DNA of 64,000 bases from Nitrospirota bacterium (GTDB taxonomy: Bacteria; Nitrospirota; Thermodesulfovibrionia; UBA6902). Below are positions 44,121 to 52,154 of this stretch, piece after piece. Made by a program: the position numbers and the translations under genes. Location: assembly GCA_016215115.1 (NCBI GenBank), contig JACRLN010000020.1:28766-92765 (forward strand). Reading direction: 5' to 3'. Position 1 is the stretch's first letter. Each line of letters begins with the position of its first letter. The notes beneath the pieces were generated by a model. It did not search any database and was not told where the DNA came from. It saw only the letters and a list, made by a program, of their open reading frames with translations.

Positions 44121-44942
44121 GTGAATGATAAAAAACTTGCCATCATTGCCGGAATGGGCGGACTGCCAAAGGTAGTTGCTGCAGAGGCTAAAAAGATGGG
44201 CTACAGGGTTGTAGGGATTGCACTGCAGCCTCCATCTGATGAATCACTTAAACCCTTTGTTGATGACTTCCATAAAATGAATCTCGGACGTTTCGGGGGG
44301 TTAATATCTTTACTTAAAAAACTCTCCATTACAAATGCAGTAATGGCAGGAAAAGTTCCCAAGGACCTTTTATATAAGAATAAAACCAGCGTTATTCCTG
44401 ATATGAAAGCAGTCAAGCTTCTTTTTTCATTAAAGAACCGTGCAGATGATACCATCATGAATGCTGTAGTCAATGAACTCGAGAAAAACGGGATTACACT
44501 CCGCAGCACTACCGACTTCACAAGAAACCTCCTGGTCCCCGCAGAGGTGATGACACGTAAAAAACCCTCAAAAGATGAATTGAAGGATATTGAATTTGGC
44601 TGGGATATAGCCAAAGGAATGGGGCAGTTGGACATCGGGCAGACAGTAGTTGTAAAGGAGTTGGCTGTAATGGCAGTTGAAGCTATCGAGGGCACTGATG
44701 AAGCTATCAAAAGGGGCGGGAGTCTCGCAGAAAAAAATGCTGTAGTCGTAAAAGTCAGCAAGCCGCGTCAGGACCTGAGGTTTGATGTGCCTGTTGTCGG
44801 AATTGATACGCTGCATTCCATGAAAAACGTTGCAGCAAAGGTGTTAGCCCTGGAGGCAGGAAAATGTATTATTGTTGATAAAGAGAAATTTATAAAAGAG
44901 GCGGATAATGAGGGGATCGTTGTTGTCGGGGTAAGATCGTGA
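44121..44942 (+). CDS. lpxI: UDP-2,3-diacylglucosamine diphosphatase LpxI
   Basis: 273 residues. Cleaves UDP-2,3-diacylglucosamine to lipid X and UMP. It replaces LpxH in many diderms. N-terminal KLAIIAGMGGLPKVVAAEAKKMG and C-terminal KPRQDLRFDVPVVGIDTLHSM, with the conserved Asp of the metal site. GTG start at 44121; a stretch of AGCTAAGAGCTGACATCTGT-like short repeats lies in the gap to lpxA. lpxB and lpxK are not in the window. Confidence 0.92.
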   Translation: MNDKKLAIIAGMGGLPKVVAAEAKKMGYRVVGIALQPPSDESLKPFVDDFHKMNLGRFGGLISLLKKLSITNAVMAGKVPKDLLYKNKTSVIPDMKAVKLLFSLKNRADDTIMNAVVNELEKNGITLRSTTDFTRNLLVPAEVMTRKKPSKDELKDIEFGWDIAKGMGQLDIGQTVVVKELAVMAVEAIEGTDEAIKRGGSLAEKNAVVVKVSKPRQDLRFDVPVVGIDTLHSMKNVAAKVLALEAGKCIIVDKEKFIKEADNEGIVVVGVRS

Positions 44943-45000
44943 ATCGTGTCCGGTTAACGTGTCCGGAAAAAAACGGACACGGACAACGGTCACGGAGGAC
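44943..45000. repeat. Hairpin repeat of the GTGTCCG type
   Basis: GTGTCCG (44959-44965) and CGGACAC (44974-44980) pair around GAAAAAAA. Neighbouring words (AATCGTGTCCGG, GACAACGGTCACGG) match the repeat at 5588-5637. Confidence 0.75.
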
Positions 45001-45014
45001 GGGTTTTTAAAGGC

Positions 45015-45935
45015 ATGATTAACGTTGGAGTCATAGGGGTCGGTTCAATCGGGAAGCACCATGCAAGGATATTTTCAAACCTTGAAGGTGTAAGGCTCGT
45101 TGGTATAGTTGATGCTGATTTTCCGAGAGCGGAGGAATTTGCACAAAAGTATAACTGTAAGGCATTTAAAGACCATCTGAAAATTATAGACTCTGTGGAC
45201 GCAGTCAGCATTGCCGTGCCGACAACCTTTCACTTTCAGGTGGCAATGGATTTTCTGGGTCATAACAAAAACATACTTGTCGAGAAACCAATTACTTCAA
45301 CACTCGAAGAAGCAGAAACCCTGACCTCAGAGGCGGAGAAAAGAAACCTGATCCTGCAGGTGGGTCATCTTGAGAGGTTTAATGCAGGGGTTTCCATGAT
45401 AAGCGGTATGGTGGATAAACCACAGTTTATTGAGTCACAGCGCTTATCCCCGTTTCTCGGGAGGGGGATAGATGTTGACGTAACGCTTGACTTAATGATA
45501 CATGACATAGATATAATATTAAGTTTGGTTAAATCCGAAATAACTGATATCCGGGCAACAGGGGCCAGGGTGTTAACAGAAAATATAGATGTGGCCCATG
45601 CGTGGATTGAGTTTGAAAATGGCTGTATTGCCGAAGCTGTCACAAGCAGGATAGCTAATGAAAAAGTCCGGCAGCTCAAAGTTTTTCAGCATAATTTATT
45701 TATGAATCTGGATTATCAAAAACAGGAATTAACCTGTTATACAAAGCTTGACGACAGCGTTGGAAAGGAAATTAAAAAGACGGAAGAAAAAGAACCGTTA
45801 AAAGAACAGCTTGTTTCGTTTATAGAATGCGTCAAAAACGGAACTCAGCCTCTTGTTTCAGGACACGAAGGCAAAGAAGCCCTGAAAATAGCGTTAAAAA
45901 TATCAGGGCTGGTTAATCATAACCTTAAGATATAG
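45015..45935 (+). CDS. Gfo/Idh/MocA oxidoreductase, probable GnnA (UDP-GlcNAc 3-dehydrogenase)
   Basis: 306 residues: an N-terminal Rossmann fold (INVGVIGVGSIGKHHARIF), the NAD/substrate EKP motif (NILVEKPIT, about 93), and the C-terminal alpha/beta domain with VGHLERFN and DLMIHDIDIILSL, where the His acts in catalysis in the family. It directly follows lpxI and precedes a DegT/DnrJ aminotransferase by 7 bases. In Acidithiobacillus ferrooxidans and Leptospira the pair GnnA/GnnB lies among lpx genes and turns UDP-GlcNAc into UDP-GlcNAc3N for lipid A. The same role is inferred here. A role in another 3-amino sugar remains possible. Confidence 0.8.
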   Translation: MINVGVIGVGSIGKHHARIFSNLEGVRLVGIVDADFPRAEEFAQKYNCKAFKDHLKIIDSVDAVSIAVPTTFHFQVAMDFLGHNKNILVEKPITSTLEEAETLTSEAEKRNLILQVGHLERFNAGVSMISGMVDKPQFIESQRLSPFLGRGIDVDVTLDLMIHDIDIILSLVKSEITDIRATGARVLTENIDVAHAWIEFENGCIAEAVTSRIANEKVRQLKVFQHNLFMNLDYQKQELTCYTKLDDSVGKEIKKTEEKEPLKEQLVSFIECVKNGTQPLVSGHEGKEALKIALKISGLVNHNLKI

Positions 45936-45942
45936 ATAAGTT

Positions 45943-47067
45943 ATGACAAATATTACACAAAATAAAACTGTCATCCCTATGCTTGATATTAAGGCGCAGC
46001 ATGGACCTATCAAGGAAGAAATAAAACAGGCGTTGAAGGATATCCTGGACAGCGGTCAGTTTATATTAGGGCCGAATGTTAGATTGTTTGAGCAGGAAGT
46101 AGCATCATATTATAATGTCGGGCACGCTGCTGGACTTGCTTCAGGTACTGACGCCCTGTACCTTTGCCTGAAAGCTCTGGATATTAAACAGGGTGATGAG
46201 GTAATTACCACTCCTTTTACATTTATCGCAACTGCAGAGGCAATAACATATGTCGGGGCAACTCCTGTCTTTGTTGATATAGACAGGTATACATTAAACA
46301 TGGATGTCTCAAAAATAGAGAAAAAAATAACTCTAAAAACCAAAGCCATCATCGTTGTACATTTGTTCGGGCAGCCTGCAGATATGGATGAAATCACGGA
46401 GCTTGCCGGAAAATATAATTTAAAAATTATTGAAGACTGTGCGCAGGCGTTCGGAGCAAGATATAAAGGCAGGCATATAGGCACTATCAGCGACGCGGGC
46501 TGTTTCAGTTTTTATCCAAGCAAAAATCTGGGGGCTTACGGTGACGGCGGCATGATGATAACGAACCGTAACGAAATATATGAAAATGTTAACCTTCTCA
46601 GGAACCACGGGACCGTTGCGCCTTACCGGCACCGTTTTATAGGTTATAACAGCAGGCTTGATGAAATCCAGGCAGCAATCCTGAGAATAAAATTAAAACA
46701 CATTGATGAATATAACCGGAACCGCCGCAAACTTGCCAATATCTATACGTCAATTCTTGACGGCGCCGTTCAATGTCCTTTAGAATTTCAGGACAGAACG
46801 CATGTTTATCATCAATATACCATAAGGACACAAGAGAGAGATAAAGTTGCAGCTATTCTCAGAGAAAACAATATCTCTTCAGTAGTATATTATCCTGTTT
46901 CGCTTCATATGCAGGAAGCTTTTAATTACCTTGGTTATAAGAAAGGTGATTTGCCGGAGAGCGAGTCTGCTGCAGATGAGGTATTGTCAATTCCTATTTA
47001 TCCTGAACTTAAGCCGGAGAAGGCAGAGTATATCGGCAATGTTATTTTAAAAGCGCTTAAAGCTTAA
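45943..47067 (+). CDS. DegT/DnrJ/EryC1 aminotransferase, probable GnnB
   Basis: 374 residues, PLP-dependent sugar aminotransferase. Signatures: ILGPNVRLFEQEVASYYNVGHAAGLASGTDAL, VHLFGQPADMDEI, EDCAQAFGARY, the PLP Lys in FSFYPSKNLGAYGDGGMM (about K193), and the C-terminal HVYHQYTIR. Paired with the upstream oxidoreductase (7-base gap) it should transaminate the 3-keto sugar made by that enzyme, with UDP-GlcNAc3N the likely product by analogy with GnnA/GnnB. The gene ends 13 bases before the convergent mltD-like gene. Confidence 0.85.
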   Translation: MTNITQNKTVIPMLDIKAQHGPIKEEIKQALKDILDSGQFILGPNVRLFEQEVASYYNVGHAAGLASGTDALYLCLKALDIKQGDEVITTPFTFIATAEAITYVGATPVFVDIDRYTLNMDVSKIEKKITLKTKAIIVVHLFGQPADMDEITELAGKYNLKIIEDCAQAFGARYKGRHIGTISDAGCFSFYPSKNLGAYGDGGMMITNRNEIYENVNLLRNHGTVAPYRHRFIGYNSRLDEIQAAILRIKLKHIDEYNRNRRKLANIYTSILDGAVQCPLEFQDRTHVYHQYTIRTQERDKVAAILRENNISSVVYYPVSLHMQEAFNYLGYKKGDLPESESAADEVLSIPIYPELKPEKAEYIGNVILKALKA

Positions 47068-47079
47068 TCCCCTCCACAA

Positions 47080-48792
47080 TTATTCTGATACTTTTAAAAT
47101 CTGACCTTCATAAAGAAGAGACGACGTCAGGTTGTTGATCTTTTTTAGCTGAGTTGTATTCGTATTGAATTTTTTGGCAATTATCTTTAAGGTTTCGCCT
47201 CTCTTTGTACGATATTTTCCACTGGGAAGACGATTATCTTCAAATGAGAGCATGTCACTTCCCCTGCCGAGAGGTATTTTCAGTTTTTGACCTGTGTTAA
47301 GGGTACGTCTCCTGCTGATTTTATTTGCCTTGACAATCGCATCAACACTTGTACGGTATTTCGCAGCTATACGGGATAAGGTATCGCCTTTTTTAACAGT
47401 ATGATATGTATAATCATTATATTCATTTCTTTGCGGAGTCCACGCCGGCATGTTTTCAAGTTTTGAAAGCAGCACAGTACTCATTCCCGATGGAACATTA
47501 AGTGAATATCTGGTAGGTGGGGTAGCTTGCCGGCGGAGTTCGGAATTTAAAGCAGAAAGTTCTTCAAAGGGTATGTCCATAATGTCAGCCAGTGTCTTTA
47601 GTTGGATCTGCTTTTCAATGTCAACTTTTTCATAAAGAGGAGGGCTTTCCAGTTCTTCAAAAGAGAAACCGTACCTCGCAGGATTTTGTACAACATGCAA
47701 TGTAGCCAGGAATCTTGGAACATATCGCGCAGTTTCCCCGGGAAGTCGCCCGTAAAGATCCCAAAAATTATCAAGATAATTGATTTTCTGCTGCCGTATC
47801 ACTCTCAGGACATTTCCTTCTCCGCAGTTATACGCGGCAAGAACAGTGGTCCAGTCGCCGAACATCTGATGCAGCTCTTTCAGATATGCAGTAGCAGCCG
47901 CAGTTGCTTTTTCAGGGTTTAATCTTTCATCAATCCATGTATCTCTTTTTAAACCGAATCTGTAGCCTGTAGATGGAATAAACTGCCAGAGTCCCAGTGC
48001 ACGGGCTGGAGATAATGCACTTACCTTGAACCAGCTTTCAACAAGTGGCAGCCAGGACAGTTCTTCAGGCATGTCCGCCTCTTTCAGTGTCTTCACCATT
48101 GCTTCTCTGTATTTTCCTGAACGCTTATATGCCTCTATAAAAAACTCGCGTTCAGGCCCCTGAAATGACTTAATCTCTCTTTGCACATGTTCATTCATTG
48201 TGAGAGGAATTTCCTTGTGATTGCCATTGACCGTAGTATACCGGGAGGTATAAATCTCCAAAATCCTTTTAGAGATCATAAATCTCAAATCTTCTGTTTG
48301 CCGCATGAGTTCAGGATGACTGTCGGTATCAACTTTCAGGACAAACTGATAGGCTTCATCCAGGGACTCAATTGCTTTTTCAGGATTGCCTTGAGCCCAA
48401 AGTTCCTGGGCATCATTACACGAATCTAATGCGTTATCAAGAAGGTCCTGTTCTTTATTGATACTGTTATCATTTTCCTTTTCTGCCGGACTGTTAGCAG
48501 TATCGTTCTGAGAAACAATAAATTTATCTTCTCTTGTATCTTCCACGTATATCTCAGCCGCTTCTTGCCGGACAACTGGTATTATTTCATTGTCTGAGTT
48601 TTTAACTTTTTCTTCTTTAATATGAGAAACAATATCAGCGGCATCTTTCTTATCAACAACTGTATCTGTTTCATAAAAAGAAACAGGGAGCAATTTGCCT
48701 GTATTATTGACAACCGGGGTATTTGTCATTGCACAACTGAAAGTTAAAAAGACAGTTATAAAGAATGAATATCTGCAAAATAAAATCTTCAT
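47080..48792 (-). CDS. mltD: LysM-containing lytic transglycosylase (MltD-like lipoprotein)
   Basis: 570 residues. Signal peptide with lipobox FLTFSCA (Cys about 20), a low-complexity acidic region to about 165, a soluble lytic transglycosylase domain (about 240-390), and LysM repeats at about 464-508 and 523-567. The transglycosylase domain has the catalytic Glu in WLPLVESWFKVSALSPARALGLWQFIP and the AAYNCGEGNV motif. Cleaves peptidoglycan from the outer-membrane side and binds glycan through LysM. Convergent with the aminotransferase gene and monocistronic. Confidence 0.92.
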   Translation of the reverse strand: MKILFCRYSFFITVFLTFSCAMTNTPVVNNTGKLLPVSFYETDTVVDKKDAADIVSHIKEEKVKNSDNEIIPVVRQEAAEIYVEDTREDKFIVSQNDTANSPAEKENDNSINKEQDLLDNALDSCNDAQELWAQGNPEKAIESLDEAYQFVLKVDTDSHPELMRQTEDLRFMISKRILEIYTSRYTTVNGNHKEIPLTMNEHVQREIKSFQGPEREFFIEAYKRSGKYREAMVKTLKEADMPEELSWLPLVESWFKVSALSPARALGLWQFIPSTGYRFGLKRDTWIDERLNPEKATAAATAYLKELHQMFGDWTTVLAAYNCGEGNVLRVIRQQKINYLDNFWDLYGRLPGETARYVPRFLATLHVVQNPARYGFSFEELESPPLYEKVDIEKQIQLKTLADIMDIPFEELSALNSELRRQATPPTRYSLNVPSGMSTVLLSKLENMPAWTPQRNEYNDYTYHTVKKGDTLSRIAAKYRTSVDAIVKANKISRRRTLNTGQKLKIPLGRGSDMLSFEDNRLPSGKYRTKRGETLKIIAKKFNTNTTQLKKINNLTSSLLYEGQILKVSE

Positions 48793-49029
48793 GCTAAACC
48801 TCCTTTCTCGACCACTTCAATAATCAATAAAAGATCATCATATATGACTTTAAGTTTAAATAATATATCAAAAAATACCTTATTCTACAAATAAAAAATT
48901 AATTAACACTATATAATAAGCAAATTTCATTCCTAAGGTATATAAGAACCCTGAGCTTTAAAAAGTGTTTGCTTTTGCAGATGTTTTAAAATGCTATTGC
49001 CTGATGTTGAATTTACTTAACCATACAAT

Positions 49030-49182
49030 AATTAGTATCTGTCTATAAACCCGGTTTGTCTGTCTGTCATTCCGGCAGTCCTTAAGCCGGAATCCAGTTT
49101 TTTCAATGCCTTCTGGATGCCCGATTACAGACTTCGGGCATGACAAAAATATAAAATGGCAATTTATGAACAGACACTAATT
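49030..49182. repeat. Class A element with 20-base imperfect terminal repeats
   Basis: AATTAGTATCTGTCTATAAA (49030-49049) and TTTATGAACAGACACTAATT (49163-49182) form the ends. The core is GTCATTCCGGC...GCCGGAATCCAG and CTGGATGCCCG...CGGGCATGACA. Same subfamily and orientation as 33992-34137. Confidence 0.85.
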
Positions 49183-49292
49183 AAGGTAATAAAGGATATA
49201 TAACTTTTCATGAATATTGGTTCTGGAACTAACAATAAGAACAATATATGACCTTTGCAGGGGTCATTTAAAGAATTAAAAAATGTTATCAA

Positions 49293-49342
49293 TTGACAAA
49301 AAATGTCATTAAGTTGACAAGTTTTTTATTCACAGTTCGTAT
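49293..49342 (+). promoter_or_regulatory. Candidate promoter/operator before the FabL-like gene
   Basis: TTGACA occurs at 49293 and again at 49314. The second is followed after 17 bases by TCGTAT (a weak -10). The first TTGACA overlaps a palindrome TGACAAAAAATGTCA (49294-49308) that could be an operator. About 55 bases separate the weak -10 from the ATG at 49396. Confidence 0.35.
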
Positions 49343-49395
49343 TAACAGTTTGTATGGTTTACTTAAGAACATGTTTTCTATAAAATACTCGGATT

Positions 49396-50178
49396 ATGCT
49401 CCCTTTGAAGGATAAGGTCGCTTTAATTACAGGAAGTTCACGGGGTATCGGCAACGCAATAGCGCGTAAATGTGCATATGCAGGCGCTGATATTGTGATC
49501 AATTACAGGAAAACAGGCGGAACATCTCAGGAACAGGGGGGGCAATTATGTAAAGAAATAGAGGGGATCGGACGTCGCGCTTTTATGGTTCAGGCTGACA
49601 TAGCAGTAAAAGATTCTGTAAAAAAACTGTTTGCTGAAACAAATGAGAAATTCGGGCGACTGGATTATCTTATACTGAATGCTGCCAAGGCGCCGTTTAA
49701 ACCTTTTGAAAAGCTATTTGAGCGGGAATTGCGGCAATTGGTTGAAACAAACTATCTGGGCAATATATTCTGCATTCAGGAGGCGTTACCTCTATTGGAA
49801 AAATCATCGGGAAAGATCGTCTTTATTTCAAGCCTTGGAAGCCGTTTTTATAACCCCGCTTATCCACTTGGAAGCATGAAAGCAGCAATGGAATCAGTGG
49901 TGAGGGATTGCGCTGAGGGCTTAAGATCAAAAAAGATATTAGTCAATGCGGTTTGCGGCGGAATTGTCAAAACAGATTCTTTCAAGGTATTAAGGCAGTA
50001 CTGGGAGCATATTGATATGCTGCCGGATACGCTTTTCGTTGAGCCTGATGAGATAGCAGACGTTGTGGTATTTTTATGCAGTACTGAGAGCAGGGCAATA
50101 ACAGGGCAGACAATCATCGTTGACAGGGGACTGAGCAATGCTATTTGCAGATTGCCGGAAGTAAAAAGTAAGGAGTAA
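49396..50178 (+). CDS. SDR-family enoyl-[ACP] reductase, FabL-like
   Basis: 260 residues, short-chain dehydrogenase fold: the cofactor loop GSSRGIGNAIARKCAYAGAD with INYRK, which suggests NADPH, NAAKAPF, and the C-terminal IRGQTIIVDGG-like ITGQTIIVDRGLSN. The active-site region FISSLGSRFYNPAYPLGSMKAA lacks the classical YxxxK. It resembles the FabL enoyl-ACP reductase (ISSLGSxRY...K) but is one residue shorter between Tyr and Lys. FabL reduces trans-2-enoyl-ACP in the last elongation step. It is followed by an acyl carrier protein and a ketosynthase gene, so it probably works on ACP-bound chains of that system. A ketoreductase role cannot be excluded. Confidence 0.75.
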   Translation: MLPLKDKVALITGSSRGIGNAIARKCAYAGADIVINYRKTGGTSQEQGGQLCKEIEGIGRRAFMVQADIAVKDSVKKLFAETNEKFGRLDYLILNAAKAPFKPFEKLFERELRQLVETNYLGNIFCIQEALPLLEKSSGKIVFISSLGSRFYNPAYPLGSMKAAMESVVRDCAEGLRSKKILVNAVCGGIVKTDSFKVLRQYWEHIDMLPDTLFVEPDEIADVVVFLCSTESRAITGQTIIVDRGLSNAICRLPEVKSKE

Positions 50179-50242
50179 GGGATATGGGGTTGTTAACCTA
50201 TAACACAATACGGATTACGAATTATATATTCAGGGAGGCATT

Positions 50243-50806
50243 ATGAGTCAGAATATTATTTCTGAGGAAAAGGTTTTTAATGAATTGAAAAAAGCTGTTG
50301 TTGAAACACTTAGAGTTGATGCTGACAAAATAAATCCGGAAACATCTCTGATAAAAGACCTGGGAGCAGAATCTCTTGATTTTCTTGATATCAATTACAG
50401 ACTGGAACAGGCGTTTGGAATCAAGATGGCGCGCCATTTTGTGCTTGAACATATAGAAGAGATGTTCGGAGAAGGCACTGCAATAGATGAGAACGGTCAG
50501 TTGACGGATAAAGCTGTTGAAACATTGAGGATAAGATTTGGTAATGGTGTTTCTGAATTAAAACCCGGCATGGACATGGATGAGGTGCCGGCTTTACTTA
50601 CTACGCAATCAATGGTAAGAGGCGTAATGGATATACTGGACAGCCTTTCCGAAAAATGCTCAAAGTGCGGCAGTTCCGGCTGGGAATCTAAAGACACTGT
50701 CCGCATCACATGCGCTTCATGCGGAGAACCTGCAACCTTTACAAACGGCGACGAGCTAATTAAAGAGTGGCTGACCAAAGTTCAGGAAGATAAGAAGATA
50801 TTTTAA
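50243..50806 (+). CDS. Unusual acyl carrier protein with internal insertion and C-terminal zinc ribbon
   Basis: 187 residues. Residues 1-60 look like ACP: helix I (KVFNELKKAVVETLRVDADKI) and the phosphopantetheine site DLGAESLDFLDINYRLEQAF with Ser44. The next segment (about 63-113) is an insertion not found in ordinary ACP. LLTTQSMVRGVMDILDSL (about 117-134) then looks like the last ACP helix. After it comes a Cys4 zinc ribbon (C139-C142 and C157-C160, CSKCGSSGW...CASCGEP). Normal ACP is about 80 residues. It has a good ribosome site (GGGAGG) and lies one base before the ketosynthase. The zinc ribbon probably docks a partner. Its cargo is unknown. Confidence 0.75.
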   Translation: MSQNIISEEKVFNELKKAVVETLRVDADKINPETSLIKDLGAESLDFLDINYRLEQAFGIKMARHFVLEHIEEMFGEGTAIDENGQLTDKAVETLRIRFGNGVSELKPGMDMDEVPALLTTQSMVRGVMDILDSLSEKCSKCGSSGWESKDTVRITCASCGEPATFTNGDELIKEWLTKVQEDKKIF

Positions 50807-50807
50807 T

Positions 50808-52103
50808 ATGTCTTCCAATTTTTCTAAACGCAGGGTGGTTATAACCGGATACGGGATGATTACCCCTTCCGGGAAAGATACTGAAGAAACATTCGAAAAC
50901 TGTGCTAACGGTATCTCCGGCATCGATTATATCGCATCTTTTGATACAACAGGATTTCCCTGCAGGATCGGAGGTGAAGTTGACAACAGATGGCTTGAAG
51001 ATTTTGAGTGCCGGACAGATCAGAGGTTAAAAAAATTTTCCTCACGCGGACTCAGATTAATGAGAATTGCAACTAACGAGGCCGTACAGAGGTCGAGGCT
51101 TAATGAAATAGCAAACCGTGAAAGTATCGGCGTTTCGGTCGGCTCTCATGGAGATAATCTTTCCGTTCAGGACATGCTCTTTCTTCACAGATTTTTTGAC
51201 GGCAACGGGCATTGGGACATGAAAGGACTGATACATACAGGAGGGTATCAATACCTTAATTTTTTCCGCAGAAAACCGGATGCGGCAACGTCAATACTTG
51301 CAACTCTTTTAAACTGCAAGGGACCAAACAATTCCATAGTCTCAGCGTGTGCCGCAGGCTCCCAGGCCATCGGTGAAGCCTTCAGATTAATACAGGATGG
51401 AAAGTGCGATATTATGATTGCCGGTGGTTGTGAGGCAACTCTGGACTTTTCGGGAATGGCCGGTTTTATTCTTTTAAAAGCGTTGTGTGAAAAATATGCC
51501 AATCCACAAACTGCATCAAGACCTTTCGAACGTAAGAGAAACGGCTTTGTAATGTCAGAGGGTGCAGGAGCGATAGTTCTTGAAGAGCTTGAGCATGCCG
51601 GTTCAAGAGGGGCACAAATATTTGGGGAATTAAAAGGTTACGGTTCTTCTGCTGATGCCTACAGGATAACAGATACTCATCCGAAAGGGCTTGGAGCCAT
51701 AATAGCCATAAAAGCAGCATTGGAAGATGCATCTGTCCAGACAGGGGAAGTTGAATATATCAATGCCCACGGTACATCCACTTTACAAAACGATTTGACC
51801 GAGACGCGCGCAATAAAAGAGGTGTTCGGTGAAAAGGCAAAGGATATCCCTGTCAGTTCAAACAAGTCTATGCTCGGTCATACAATAGCAGCAGCAGGCG
51901 CTATTGAATGCATCCTGACACTTGTTGGAATTAACCGTTCAATCATTCTCCCAACTATCAACTATGAATTCCGCGATCCTAAGTGCGACCTTGATTATGT
52001 GCCCAATGAGGCAAGAAAAAAAGAGCACCGCATAGCCATCTCCAACTCCTTCGGCTTCGGCGGCCAGAATGCGTGCTTATGCATCGGGGCGTTTGAAGGG
52101 TAA
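50808..52103 (+). CDS. Beta-ketoacyl-[ACP] synthase (FabF/KAS II-like)
   Basis: 431 residues, thiolase fold. The catalytic triad is present: Cys181 in VSACAAGSQAIGEA, His in INAHGTSTLQND and His in NKSMLGHTIAAAGAIE. N-terminal RRVVITGYGMITPSGKDTEETF and C-terminal ISNSFGFGGQNACLCI are standard FabF signatures. It should condense malonyl-ACP with an acyl chain. The start is one base after the stop of the unusual ACP gene, so the two are coupled. Pairing with a non-standard ACP suggests a dedicated condensing system rather than the housekeeping FabF; a house FabF would be expected with fabD/fabG elsewhere. Confidence 0.85.
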   Translation: MSSNFSKRRVVITGYGMITPSGKDTEETFENCANGISGIDYIASFDTTGFPCRIGGEVDNRWLEDFECRTDQRLKKFSSRGLRLMRIATNEAVQRSRLNEIANRESIGVSVGSHGDNLSVQDMLFLHRFFDGNGHWDMKGLIHTGGYQYLNFFRRKPDAATSILATLLNCKGPNNSIVSACAAGSQAIGEAFRLIQDGKCDIMIAGGCEATLDFSGMAGFILLKALCEKYANPQTASRPFERKRNGFVMSEGAGAIVLEELEHAGSRGAQIFGELKGYGSSADAYRITDTHPKGLGAIIAIKAALEDASVQTGEVEYINAHGTSTLQNDLTETRAIKEVFGEKAKDIPVSSNKSMLGHTIAAAGAIECILTLVGINRSIILPTINYEFRDPKCDLDYVPNEARKKEHRIAISNSFGFGGQNACLCIGAFEG

Positions 52104-52154
52104 ATATTTTTACACAACTTGCATTCTTCTACTGACATTTTTATGATTATAAGC

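Larger units (their letters stand above)
48793..49395. other. 600-base divergent intergenic region
   Basis: Between mltD (leftward) and the FabL-like gene (rightward). Contains AT-rich DNA to 49029, a class A element at 49030-49182 and the promoter/operator-like sequence at 49293-49342. No coding frame supported. Confidence 0.55.

Noticed and set aside
44201..44761. 186-residue frame antisense to lpxI
   Set aside because: Shadow of LpxI; serine/phenylalanine-rich composition typical of antisense frames.
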